A DNA stretch of 8,652 nucleotides from Clostridiales bacterium (GCA_004556205.1 SFIL01000065.1:1-8652), one strand, 5' to 3'; shown: positions 1-5,477, counted from the first letter of the stretch. Notes: a model not told the origin generated them from the letters alone. Numbers and translations: made by a program.

Positions 1-80
1 TTCGCCGGAAATGATGTAAAGAACGAAACAAATCCGCAAGATTGCCACGACCCCTGCGGGGTCTCGCAATGACAAAACTA
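1..80. repeat. Right half of a composite palindromic repeat element (truncated by window start)
   Basis: These bases match 4561-4640 closely. Both begin TTCGCCGGAAA, run through a diverged AT-richer stretch, and end with the same palindromic unit (here 39-74), which opens AGATTGCCAC and closes CTCGCAATGACA. Inside the unit GACCCC and GGGGTC pair around a TGC loop. The left half of this copy would lie before base 1. The sequence resembles short palindromic repeats scattered between genes in many bacterial genomes; it encodes no protein of its own. Confidence 0.8.
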
Positions 81-99
81 TAGTTTTTTGACAGTCTGT

Positions 100-139
100 A
101 ATTGGGAATCAGGACTAAAGCCTGATTCCCAATTTTTTT
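100..139 (+). terminator. Strong intrinsic terminator, rightward
   Basis: A perfect 14-bp stem (100-113 with 121-134) encloses a 7-base loop and runs into seven T residues (133-139). On the plus strand this is a classical Rho-independent terminator and would end a transcript entering from left of the window. On the minus strand the stem is followed by TACAGAC and has no U tract, so it should serve degV poorly, if at all. No plus-strand gene upstream of it is visible in the window. Confidence 0.8.
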
Positions 140-274
140 GCATGCTATCTATAAAACAAACACATACCGCTATAAAATACGCCTATCAAATCAGAAAGCC
201 ATGCATTATCATGGTGAAGCATTCCGCAAAAAGTGTTTTCAATTGTGCACAGCCGGCAGTCGTGAGCGTCGGGT

Positions 275-1126
275 TTATTGGGCTTTTTTATGGATGAAAA
301 TGATGCCCAAGCAACCCTCTCCGCAGTGGCAGGAAACCGTACAGCCCGCACTAGTATCATAGATCGTGTCAAAATCCATGCACTCGCGTACCGTCCGATG
401 TACCGTCTCACTGATCTCCGGTGCCACCGGCGTATGCGTAATGAAGATACGTTCCGGCGAAATGTTCCCCGTGTTCTCCAAACGGTCGCGTACATAACGC
501 TCCATGCACTTGGCATAGTTGCCGCGGTACTTCTTGCCAACGATCATCTTATTATCAACGACTTCAATGCAGGGCTTGAGCTTGAGCAAGTTAGCACCGA
601 GCGCGGTCACAGGAGAGCAGCGTCCGCCCTTGACCATATAGTCCAAGCGGTCAAGTAAAAAGCTGATATCGACGCGGGTAGCAAATTCGTCCAGCGCTGC
701 TTTCATTTCGTCCAAATCGGTTGCGGTCTTTGCAAGGCGGCAAGCCTCCAAAACGACCTGTCCCTGCCCTGTTGAAAGGCTGCGCGAGTCGATCACGCGG
801 ACGTTGGGCATATTCTCCGCCGCAAGGCAGGCATTATGATGTGTAACGGAGAAGCCCGAGCCGATGGAGATATGCACCAGCGCGTCATATACCTCAAGAC
901 TCTTTTTGAAAAGCTCCTCATATTCCCCGAGCGGAACGGCAGAGGTGCTGCAAAGTGCACCGCCAGCCGCAACGTGCGCAAAAATATCCGCAGGGACAAT
1001 ATCCACACCGTCACGGAAGCTCTCACTGTCCTTATTGACATACAGCGGAATAATCGTAATATCGTTCTCTTGCACCAGCTCCGGCGAGAGATCGCAGGTG
1101 CTGTCGGCAGTGATCTTGATTTTCAT
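275..1126 (-). CDS. DegV family protein (FakB-like fatty-acid-binding protein)
   Basis: The 283-aa length and motif order fit the DegV family, whose characterised members (FakB) hold a fatty acid for phosphorylation by the FakA kinase in the cytoplasm. Visible motifs are ITADSTCDL near the N-terminus (5-13), CSTSAVPLGEY (59-69), a diverged SGFSVT loop (90-95, usually S-x-x-SGT), DSRSLSTGQG in the middle, the YMVKGGR region and a C-terminal HCGEGCLGI. Thr61, Ser93 and His267 fall where, from memory, FakB proteins contact the lipid carboxylate. A GTG three codons upstream is possible, but ATG at 1126 is preferred because AGGGTGAG sits at the right distance before it and overlaps that GTG. The gene is monocistronic in this window and divergent from the next operon. 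No FakA is present, so its ligand is unknown. Family assignment is firm. Confidence 0.93.
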   Translation of the reverse strand: MKIKITADSTCDLSPELVQENDITIIPLYVNKDSESFRDGVDIVPADIFAHVAAGGALCSTSAVPLGEYEELFKKSLEVYDALVHISIGSGFSVTHHNACLAAENMPNVRVIDSRSLSTGQGQVVLEACRLAKTATDLDEMKAALDEFATRVDISFLLDRLDYMVKGGRCSPVTALGANLLKLKPCIEVVDNKMIVGKKYRGNYAKCMERYVRDRLENTGNISPERIFITHTPVAPEISETVHRTVRECMDFDTIYDTSAGCTVSCHCGEGCLGIIFIHKKAQ

Positions 1127-1158
1127 ACAGCTCACCCTATCTTTATTTTTTCATGATA

Positions 1159-1187
1159 ATTATATCAGTCTGAAAAATTACTGTCAA
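1159..1187 (-). promoter_or_regulatory. Sigma-A promoter for the DegV gene
   Basis: Read on the minus strand there is a perfect TTGACA (1187-1182), a 17-base spacer and a perfect TATAAT (1164-1159). It lies about 33 bases upstream of the ATG at 1126, with AGGGTGAG as ribosome binding site. A full consensus match at optimal spacing suggests strong constitutive expression, unless a repressor acts here. Confidence 0.88.
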
Positions 1188-1194
1188 AGGTCAG

Positions 1195-1229
1195 TTGCAT
1201 TTTCGTGCCAAATGTGCTATCATTATAAT
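1195..1229 (+). promoter_or_regulatory. Probable promoter for the plus-strand four-gene operon
   Basis: TTGCAT (1195-1200), a 17-base spacer and TATCAT (1218-1223) preceded by TG (1215-1216) make an extended -10 promoter. A perfect TATAAT follows at 1224-1229 but lacks a good -35 box. The first choice would start RNA near 1230, at the first base of the ribosome binding site GAGGTGG (1230-1236). The second would start inside that site. Either implies an unusually short leader. The -35 lies only 7 bases from the -35 of the divergent DegV promoter. Confidence 0.6.
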
Positions 1230-1242
1230 GAGGTGGAATGCG

Positions 1243-2010
1243 ATGACGCTGACTGAGCATTATTTTACATATTTACAGGAGCTTGCCGACGGGTCACGCA
1301 CCGCGCCGGAAGGCATTGTATTGCAGGAGGACGAGCCGCTGCGCCGTGCTGCCGAGCTGCAAACGCAGATTCAGGCAATCGGCGTTCCCGAGTTTGTCCG
1401 CCGCTGCGCCGCGCAGGATGGTCTGACCCTTCCCGAGGAGGTTTACGCCGACTATCGTGAAGAGGATCTTCTTGCTGCACTGAGCGCTATGGTTGAAGAA
1501 CCTGCGCCCGATGCTGCCCCCGATCCCGCCGCGCCGCCGCAGATCGACGAGCCGGACGGTCCGCGCAGCGCCTACGAGGTTCTGCTTGACTGCTGCTGCT
1601 TGGATGAGAAGCTGCTGTATTATCTTATTGATGTCTTAAAGCGCGGTGCGGAGGAGGAATTCCAAAAGCTCGCGCTTGTTACTGCCCGCACGGCATTCAC
1701 ACAGGCGGATTTTCTCTATTGGTTTGCGACCAAGCCCACGCGCGGCACGCAGGAGGAGCTGATCTGTGTCACGCTGATAGACGCCTGTCTTGATCGTCTT
1801 ACCGCCGAAGGGCAAAAGGAGCTGATTGCGGCGCTGATCTGCGGCGACCAAACGACCTTTGAGCTGTTCCGCTGCGACGCGCCCGAGCTGATGCATCTGC
1901 CCGATGCTACCTTCGAGTGGTTTGACACCAACTATCTGCGCGGTTATTATCCGATCCGCTATCTGCTCAAATACAATGGGGTCGTTTTCCCGAAGGAGGA
2001 AGTGCAATGA
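1243..2010 (+). CDS. Unrecognised 255-aa cytoplasmic protein, first gene of an exporter operon
   Basis: I do not recognise a family. ATG at 1243 is chosen because GAGGTGG (1230-1236) sits six bases before it; in-frame ATGs at 1195 and 1228 lie within or before the promoter and lack such a site. The protein has no signal peptide or membrane segment. Residues 1-82 look helical and acidic, residues 85-107 form a Pro/Ala/Asp-rich linker, and residues 108-255 form a second helical region with a DCCCLDE cysteine cluster (116-122) and an aromatic C-terminal part (FEWFDTNYLRGYY, 224-236). Its stop overlaps the start of the next gene (ATGA), so the two are probably translationally coupled. The gene order suggests a regulatory or accessory role for the redox protein or exporter behind it, but that is inference. 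Coding status is well supported by the Shine-Dalgarno site, uninterrupted frame and coupling. Confidence 0.85.
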   Translation: MTLTEHYFTYLQELADGSRTAPEGIVLQEDEPLRRAAELQTQIQAIGVPEFVRRCAAQDGLTLPEEVYADYREEDLLAALSAMVEEPAPDAAPDPAAPPQIDEPDGPRSAYEVLLDCCCLDEKLLYYLIDVLKRGAEEEFQKLALVTARTAFTQADFLYWFATKPTRGTQEELICVTLIDACLDRLTAEGQKELIAALICGDQTTFELFRCDAPELMHLPDATFEWFDTNYLRGYYPIRYLLKYNGVVFPKEEVQ

Positions 2011-2462
2011 CACACCGTATCCTTGCAGAACAAAATTTTGAGAATGGTTATAACTGCGCCCAAGCTGTCTTACTCGCCTTCTCCGATCTGACAGGTTTGG
2101 ACGAAAAAACCGCACTTTCCATCTCGTCGTCTTTCGGCGGCGGCATGGGCAGACTGCGCGAGGTTTGCGGCGCGGTCAGCGGGATGTTCATGGTCGCGGG
2201 GCTGCTTTACGGCAGCAATACGACCGTATCGCAGGAAGAAAAAGCTGCGCATTATGAGCGGCTCCAAGCATTTGCTGCACAATTCCGTGAGAAGAACGGC
2301 TCCTATCTCTGCCGCGAGCTGCTTGCAGGCGTGCAGACCACAATCGGCACAGTGCCCGAGGCGCGCACGGCGGAATACTACAAAAAGCGCCCCTGCAAGC
2401 TGCTCTGCGGTGACGCTGCCGAGATTTTAGACCGATACATCACCGAAAACCCGATTAAATGA
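2007..2462 (+). CDS. C_GCAxxG_C_C family protein (putative redox protein)
   Basis: The 151-aa product carries the pattern that names this family: an early cysteine in YNCAQAV (Cys17), a glycine-rich stretch SFGGGMG (42-48), then CGAVSG (Cys54-Gly59), Cys102, and a C-terminal Cys130-x3-Cys134 pair. The family is widespread in anaerobes and is thought to bind a redox cofactor or metal through its conserved cysteines; its biochemical role is poorly defined. AAGGAGGA (1993-2000) lies seven bases before the ATG, and the start overlaps the previous stop by four bases. The ABC ATPase gene begins ten bases after its stop. No signal peptide is visible, so it is probably cytoplasmic. Family assignment is confident; function is not. 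Confidence 0.9.
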   Translation: MTHRILAEQNFENGYNCAQAVLLAFSDLTGLDEKTALSISSSFGGGMGRLREVCGAVSGMFMVAGLLYGSNTTVSQEEKAAHYERLQAFAAQFREKNGSYLCRELLAGVQTTIGTVPEARTAEYYKKRPCKLLCGDAAEILDRYITENPIK

Positions 2463-2472
2463 AAGGAATCCT

Positions 2473-3249
2473 ATGGAAGAAATTTTAAGAGTCGAGCATC
2501 TGTCCAAAAGCTTCCGTCTCTCCGCGAAGCAGCAGCAGCTTGAAAAGGCCGGAGAGAAGATACGGCACGCCGTAAACGATGTCTCCTTCAGCGCCTATCG
2601 CGGCGAGATTTTCGGGCTGTTAGGCCCGAACGGCGCGGGCAAAACGACCACGATGCGTATGCTCGCAACGCTCCTCCGTCCTGACAGCGGCGACGCGTTT
2701 TTGGACGGCGCAAGCATTCGGACGCAAGAGACGGAGGTGCGCTCCAAGCTCGCGTTTCTCACAGGCGAATTGAAGTTAGAGGACTGTTTTACGCCCGACT
2801 ATCTGTTCAACTTTTTCTCCGACCTGCACGGCATCGACCCCGCCGTCCGTGAAAAGCGCAAGCAGGCGCTGTTTTCCCGTTTTGGCATCGACGAGTTTGC
2901 GCAAACGAAGGTTGCCAACCTCTCGCAGGGCATGAAGCAGAAGGTCTCCATTGTCGTGTCAATAGTCCATGACCCAAATGTCATCATCTTCGACGAGCCG
3001 ACAAACGGCTTGGACGTATTAACTGCAAAGGTCGTGACGGATTATCTGCTCGAGCTGAAGCAGCGCGGCAAGACGGTTCTCGTCTCGACACACATTTTCA
3101 GCCTGATTGAAAAGGTCTGTGACCGCGTCGGCGTGCTGATCGGCGGAAAAATGGTGCTTTGCGATACGCTCGCAGCGGTCTGTGCGGGAAAAAGCTTGGA
3201 GGATCGTTTCTTTGACCTCTATGCGGAAACGGTAGGTGCAGGCAAATGA
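2473..3249 (+). CDS. ABC transporter ATP-binding protein, NatA-like exporter type
   Basis: This 258-aa ATPase should power the ABC-2 permease encoded directly downstream. Motifs in order are Walker A GPNGAGKT (51-58), signature LSQGM (150-154), Walker B VIIFDE (170-175) followed by the D-loop region PTNGLD, and the switch histidine in STH (His207). There is no classical Gln in the Q-loop; the equivalent region reads FLTGE (95-99), and similar replacement is common in NatA-type and other ABC-2 ATPases. Residues 17-32 are an Ala/Gln/Lys-rich insertion between the first strands, also seen in NatA relatives. A GAAAGGA site precedes the ATG by five bases, and the stop overlaps the permease start by four bases. 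NatA/NatB of Bacillus exports sodium, but this architecture also serves drug, peptide and other exporters, so the substrate is open. Confidence 0.93.
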   Translation: MEEILRVEHLSKSFRLSAKQQQLEKAGEKIRHAVNDVSFSAYRGEIFGLLGPNGAGKTTTMRMLATLLRPDSGDAFLDGASIRTQETEVRSKLAFLTGELKLEDCFTPDYLFNFFSDLHGIDPAVREKRKQALFSRFGIDEFAQTKVANLSQGMKQKVSIVVSIVHDPNVIIFDEPTNGLDVLTAKVVTDYLLELKQRGKTVLVSTHIFSLIEKVCDRVGVLIGGKMVLCDTLAAVCAGKSLEDRFFDLYAETVGAGK

Positions 3250-4412
3250 AGAACGGCTTAATTACGATTTTCAAAAAAGAGCTTGCCCGCTTTTTCGGCG
3301 ACCGCCGCATGGTTCTCAGCACAATTCTCCTGCCCGGGCTGATGATCTATCTGCTTTACAGCGTAATGGGCAGCGCAATCACAAACAAATTCTCCGCTGA
3401 TGAGACTAAGCCGCCGCTTGTCGCGGTATTCGGTTCCTCCGAAGCCGTCGGGCCGATGCTTTCGCAGACAGTGGAGCTTGCGGATTTTGCTTCGCAGGAC
3501 GACGCGATGCACGCGGTCAGCGCACAGGCATTGGATGCAGTCATCGTTTTTCCGGAGGATTTCGATGCAAAAGTAAGCGCATACGAGGTCAGTGCCGCGC
3601 CTGCTCCGAATGTGGAGATCTACTATAATTCCGCTTCGTCGGATTCGCAGGCGGCTTTTACAATGCTGAATGAATTCCTGAACGGCTACGAGGCGACGCT
3701 TTGCAATAAATTCGACGTCAACGCGGGCGGCGCGGACTACGACCTTGCCTCTGATGCGGACGAGACAAGCAGCTTTTTCTCCATGATGCTGCCGATGCTT
3801 TTGATGATGTTCCTCTTCTCGGGCTGCATGGCAGTCGCGCCGGAAGCCATTGCGGGCGAAAAGGAGCGCGGCACAATCGCCACTCTCCTTATCACGCCCG
3901 TCGGCAGGAGCCAAATCGCCCTCGGCAAGATCATGGCGCTGTCCGTGATCGCGCTGCTTTCCGCCGCGTCGAGCGCGGTCGGTACGATTCTCTCCCTGCC
4001 GAAGCTGATGGGCGGCGCGGGCAGCATTTCGGGCAGTCTGTATTCCGTCGGCGACTATCTCATGCTGGCGGCGGTGATTTGCTCGACGGTGCTGCTGCTC
4101 ATCGCGCTGATCTCCATCATCTCCGCTTTTGCCAAAACCGTCAAGGAGGCGCAGACAATGGTCACGCCGCTGATGCTTGTAGTCATGTTTCTCGGCATCA
4201 CCGCGATGTTCGGAAACGGCGCGAGCGATCACAGCGCGATTTATCTCATTCCGCTGTATAATTCCGTGCAGAGCATGGTGAGCATTCTGACCTTCGACAT
4301 TTCCGCCATGCATCTGCTGCTCACGGTAGGCAGCAACCTCGCCTATGCCCTGCTTGGCACCCTTGTGCTGACACGGATGTTCAAAAGCGAAAGGATCATT
4401 TTTTCCAAATAA
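3246..4412 (+). CDS. ABC-2 type permease, NatB-like
   Basis: The 388-aa membrane protein follows the ABC-2 plan. A first membrane segment (about 22-41) is followed by a large extracytoplasmic domain (about 42-176). Five more segments follow, at roughly 178-199, 229-250, 271-293, 304-322 and 355-378. After the second segment comes the cytoplasmic signature GEKERGT (204-210), typical of NatB/YhaP-type permeases, leading into LLITPVGR. The short amphipathic N-terminus (FKKELARFFGDRR) is also typical and probably contacts the ATPase. TAGGTG precedes the ATG by about seven bases, and the four-base overlap with the ATPase gene implies coupled translation. The pair would form a homodimeric exporter of unknown substrate. 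I see no clear intrinsic terminator after the stop; repeats begin at once. The family call is firm. Confidence 0.92.
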   Translation: MKNGLITIFKKELARFFGDRRMVLSTILLPGLMIYLLYSVMGSAITNKFSADETKPPLVAVFGSSEAVGPMLSQTVELADFASQDDAMHAVSAQALDAVIVFPEDFDAKVSAYEVSAAPAPNVEIYYNSASSDSQAAFTMLNEFLNGYEATLCNKFDVNAGGADYDLASDADETSSFFSMMLPMLLMMFLFSGCMAVAPEAIAGEKERGTIATLLITPVGRSQIALGKIMALSVIALLSAASSAVGTILSLPKLMGGAGSISGSLYSVGDYLMLAAVICSTVLLLIALISIISAFAKTVKEAQTMVTPLMLVVMFLGITAMFGNGASDHSAIYLIPLYNSVQSMVSILTFDISAMHLLLTVGSNLAYALLGTLVLTRMFKSERIIFSK

Positions 4413-4419
4413 TCCCCCT

Positions 4420-4445
4420 GTAGGGTACGACCACCGGGCGTGCCG
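4420..4445 (+). repeat. GTAGGG hairpin repeat, copy 1
   Basis: GTAGGG leads into GGTACG (4424-4429), which pairs with CGTGCC (4439-4444) through one G-T wobble around a nine-base loop. Related copies with different arm sequences lie at 4652-4678 (inverted), 5334-5356 (partial) and 8328-8353. Confidence 0.5.
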
Positions 4446-4508
4446 TCCGCGAAGCGGCAGACGGTACAAGCGAATAAGCTTGTCAGCGTGTTGAAAAAGT
4501 CCCCGACG

Positions 4509-4634
4509 TGTCATTGCGAGGAGCGCAGCGACGTGGCAATCTAATCAGAAAAATTTCGTATTCGCCGGAAAACATACAAGAAGCGAAATTATTCTGCGAG
4601 ATTGCCACGACCCCTGCGGGGTCTCGCAATGACA
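4509..4634. repeat. Composite 126-bp element: two palindromic units in inverted orientation
   Basis: The left unit (4509-4542) starts TGTCATTGCGAG and ends GTGGCAATCT. The right unit (4599-4634) is its inverse, AGATTGCCAC to CTCGCAATGACA. The outer 12 bases and inner 10 bases match exactly as inverted repeats, while the middle of each unit differs yet still folds back on itself (GACCCC/GGGGTC on the right). About 56 AT-richer bases separate the units. The layout resembles a non-autonomous MITE- or REP-pair-like element; no transposase is encoded. The first 80 bases of the window are the right half of another copy. Confidence 0.75.
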
Positions 4635-4651
4635 AGACTATCGTTTGCATC

Positions 4652-4678
4652 GGCGCGCCGAGTCGTCGCGCCCTACGG
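4652..4678 (-). repeat. GTAGGG hairpin repeat, copy 2 (inverted)
   Basis: On the minus strand CCGTAGGG leads to GGCGCG, which pairs with CGCGCC around a nine-base loop. Only the GTAGGG flank and the fold are shared with the copy at 4420-4445; the arms are different sequences that remain complementary. Confidence 0.5.
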
Positions 4679-4763
4679 TGTACTGCTACCGATCTCAAAA
4701 GCCCGCATTGGGAAAAGCAAAGTTTTTGCTGCAGCCGCTGAGCTCTCTCACCGTAAAATAAAG

Positions 4764-4808
4764 AAATCTCCCGAACAGTTCAAGCATTCTGACCTGTTCG
4801 GGAGATTT
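4764..4808 (-). terminator. Intrinsic terminator of the HTH regulator gene; left boundary repeat of the cassette
   Basis: A 15-bp stem (4764-4778 with 4794-4808) surrounds a 15-base loop, directly after the regulator's stop codon at 4810-4812. On the minus strand it is followed by a T-rich tail, TTTCTTTATTTT counting the end of the stem. Stem core, loop octamer ATGCTTGA and tail all recur in the terminator at 5415-5462 in the opposite orientation. Confidence 0.88.
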
Positions 4809-4809
4809 T

Positions 4810-5028
4810 CTATAATGTCTGATCCTCCTCCGAGGGAATATACTGTGCAATCTGCTCCAAGGAGCAATGCAAAATGCGGCAAAGATCGTTGAGCGTCGTC
4901 GTATTCAGCGGTCGGTTCTTCCGCAGCTTGTCTAAAGTCGAAGAGGAAATTCGGTGGTTTTTGATCAATGTATAAGTCGTTTCTTCCGACGCACGCAATG
5001 TCTCCCAAAACGGTGCATATACAATCAA
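4810..5028 (-). CDS. Small Cro/C1-type (XRE-like) HTH transcriptional regulator
   Basis: The 72-aa product is almost entirely one Cro/C1-type helix-turn-helix domain. It starts MIVYAPFWETL, continues with a scaffold helix and the recognition-helix region ISSSTLDKLRKNRP, then LNTTTLNDLCRILHCSLEQIAQYIP, the usual pattern of single-domain regulators of about 70 residues in Firmicutes. TTG at 5028 is chosen as start because GGGAGG lies about eight bases before it and because it gives the typical N-terminus. A GTG three codons upstream overlaps that site and is unlikely. The gene is divergent from a 55-aa gene, and the intervening 109 bases carry overlapping promoters and ACTATA motifs, so it probably represses itself, its neighbour or both. 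There is no sensor domain; a signal would have to come from a partner protein. Confidence 0.9.
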   Translation of the reverse strand: MIVYAPFWETLRASEETTYTLIKNHRISSSTLDKLRKNRPLNTTTLNDLCRILHCSLEQIAQYIPSEEDQTL

Positions 5029-5053
5029 TTCAACCACCTCCCTGTTGTATTTA

Positions 5054-5082
5054 ACTATACATCAGTAAAGAATACTTGACTA
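5054..5082 (-). promoter_or_regulatory. Probable promoter of the HTH regulator gene
   Basis: On the minus strand TAGTCA (5082-5077, four of six consensus bases), a 17-base spacer and TATAGT (5059-5054, five of six) precede the regulator start by about 25 bases. Its -35 box occupies nearly the same bases as the -35 box of the divergent promoter (5076-5081), so polymerase should not be able to use both at once. Confidence 0.6.
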
Positions 5083-5104
5083 TAATCGTAAAAAAGACTA
5101 TAAT
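5076..5104 (+). promoter_or_regulatory. Sigma-A promoter of the 55-aa gene
   Basis: TTGACT (5076-5081), a 17-base spacer and a perfect TATAAT (5099-5104) lie 33 bases upstream of the ATG at 5138. The match is near consensus. The -10 box is inside the 17-bp palindrome, pointing to repression. Confidence 0.85.
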
Positions 5105-5137
5105 CATTATAGTATTATCATAAAGGGAGATTTAATT

Positions 5138-5305
5138 ATGGAAGATAGAAATTACAAAGAAATGTATTTGAAACTGATGCGTAGCACTGAAGCGGTAATC
5201 AATCTTCTAATTGCAGCACAGCAGGAATGTGAAGAACTCTATGTAAACGCCTCCGATGAGGACGAAGCCGACAATAATACCATCAAAATCCTATCGCAGC
5301 GATGA
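5138..5305 (+). CDS. 55-aa acidic small protein paired with the HTH regulator
   Basis: The frame opens at ATG 5138 with AAGGGAGA eight bases upstream and a near-consensus promoter behind it, and stops at TGA 5303-5305. The protein begins MEDRNYKEMYLKLMRSTEAV, continues with INLLIAAQQECEELYV, a likely amphipathic helix, and has an acidic stretch (ASDEDEAD, 38-45) before the C-terminus. It has no signal peptide or confident membrane segment and one cysteine (Cys31). I recall similar proteins of 50-65 residues next to single-domain HTH regulators in Clostridia, but none with a known function. It could bind the regulator as an anti-repressor, act as a small effector, or be a phage or conjugative-element remnant. 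Promoter, ribosome site and dedicated terminator together make a real gene likely. Confidence 0.82.
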   Translation: MEDRNYKEMYLKLMRSTEAVINLLIAAQQECEELYVNASDEDEADNNTIKILSQR

Positions 5306-5333
5306 TTCTACGTTTTATGTCCGTTGCTCCATG

Positions 5334-5356
5334 CCGCGCCGTAGGGCACGCCGATT
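5334..5356 (+). repeat. GTAGGG repeat, partial copy 3
   Basis: GCGCCGTAGGGCACGCCGAT resembles the left half of the GTAGGG hairpin repeats at 4652-4678 and 8328-8353, but its right arm is missing or too diverged to pair. It sits between the 55-aa gene and its terminator. Confidence 0.4.
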
Positions 5357-5414
5357 CAGCTATTTCTATTTTGCTGTGACTGCATACTGCAATCGTTCTT
5401 CTACCTTACTGCGT

Positions 5415-5462
5415 AAAGGATTCTCCCGAACGGGATGCTTGATCCGTTCGGGAGATTCCTTT
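5415..5462 (+). terminator. Intrinsic terminator of the 55-aa gene; right boundary repeat of the cassette
   Basis: A stem of 18 pairs out of 19 (5415-5433 with 5444-5462) is followed by a short T-rich tail ending TTTATTTGG. It shares TCTCCCGAAC, the loop octamer ATGCTTGA, GTTCGGGAGATT and the CTTTATTT tail with the terminator at 4764-4808, in inverted orientation. It also lies just past the stop of the convergent ATPase gene (5478) and may serve it weakly on the minus strand, where its T tail is poor. Confidence 0.85.
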
Positions 5463-5477
5463 ATTTGGCAAACGATC

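Larger units (their letters stand above)
4413..4763. other. Gene-free, repeat-filled interval
   Basis: The 350 bases between the permease and the regulator terminator hold no credible gene. From left to right they contain a GTAGGG hairpin repeat (4420-4445), an imperfect GC-rich palindrome (about 4441-4468) without a U tract, the composite palindromic element (4509-4634), a second GTAGGG-type hairpin in inverted orientation (4652-4678), and about 85 bases in which I see nothing. Short open frames here are only translations of the repeats. Confidence 0.75.
5054..5113. promoter_or_regulatory. Candidate operators: four ACTATA/TATAGT motifs including a 17-bp palindrome
   Basis: ACTATA occurs at 5054-5059, 5079-5084 and 5097-5102, with its inverse TATAGT at 5108-5113. 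The last two form the perfect palindrome ACTATAATCATTATAGT (8+1+8, 5097-5113), which covers the -10 box of the plus-strand promoter. The ten-base string GACTATAATC is also directly repeated at 5078-5087 and 5096-5105. The motifs lie on the -10 of one promoter, the shared -35 area and the -10 of the other, as expected for operators of the adjacent HTH protein. Part of the similarity comes from the promoter consensus itself, so binding is inferred. Confidence 0.6.

Noticed and set aside
88..116. TTGACA at 88-93 as a promoter -35 box
   Set aside because: No -10-like sequence occurs 16-18 bases downstream; the area is taken up by the terminator stem.
199..214. Possible terminator for the DegV gene (CCATG/CATGG hairpin)
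   Set aside because: Only five pairs and no continuous T tract on the minus strand; no convincing DegV terminator was found.
145..540. Open frame of 131 codons on the minus strand overlapping the end of the DegV gene
   Set aside because: Arg/Ser-rich, low-complexity product in a shifted frame of a well-supported gene; no ribosome binding site of its own.
4441..4468. Possible terminator for the exporter operon
   Set aside because: The palindrome around CCGTCCGC is imperfect with a bulge and is not followed by a T tract.
3258..4514. A 418-codon open frame antisense to the permease gene
   Set aside because: Its product is His/Arg/Asp-rich with no recognisable domain, and it lies opposite a clear ABC-2 permease. 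It is a by-product of codon bias in GC-rich DNA.
4508..4741. Open frame beginning MSLRGAQRRGNL
   Set aside because: This is a familiar spurious translation of the palindromic repeat, not a gene.
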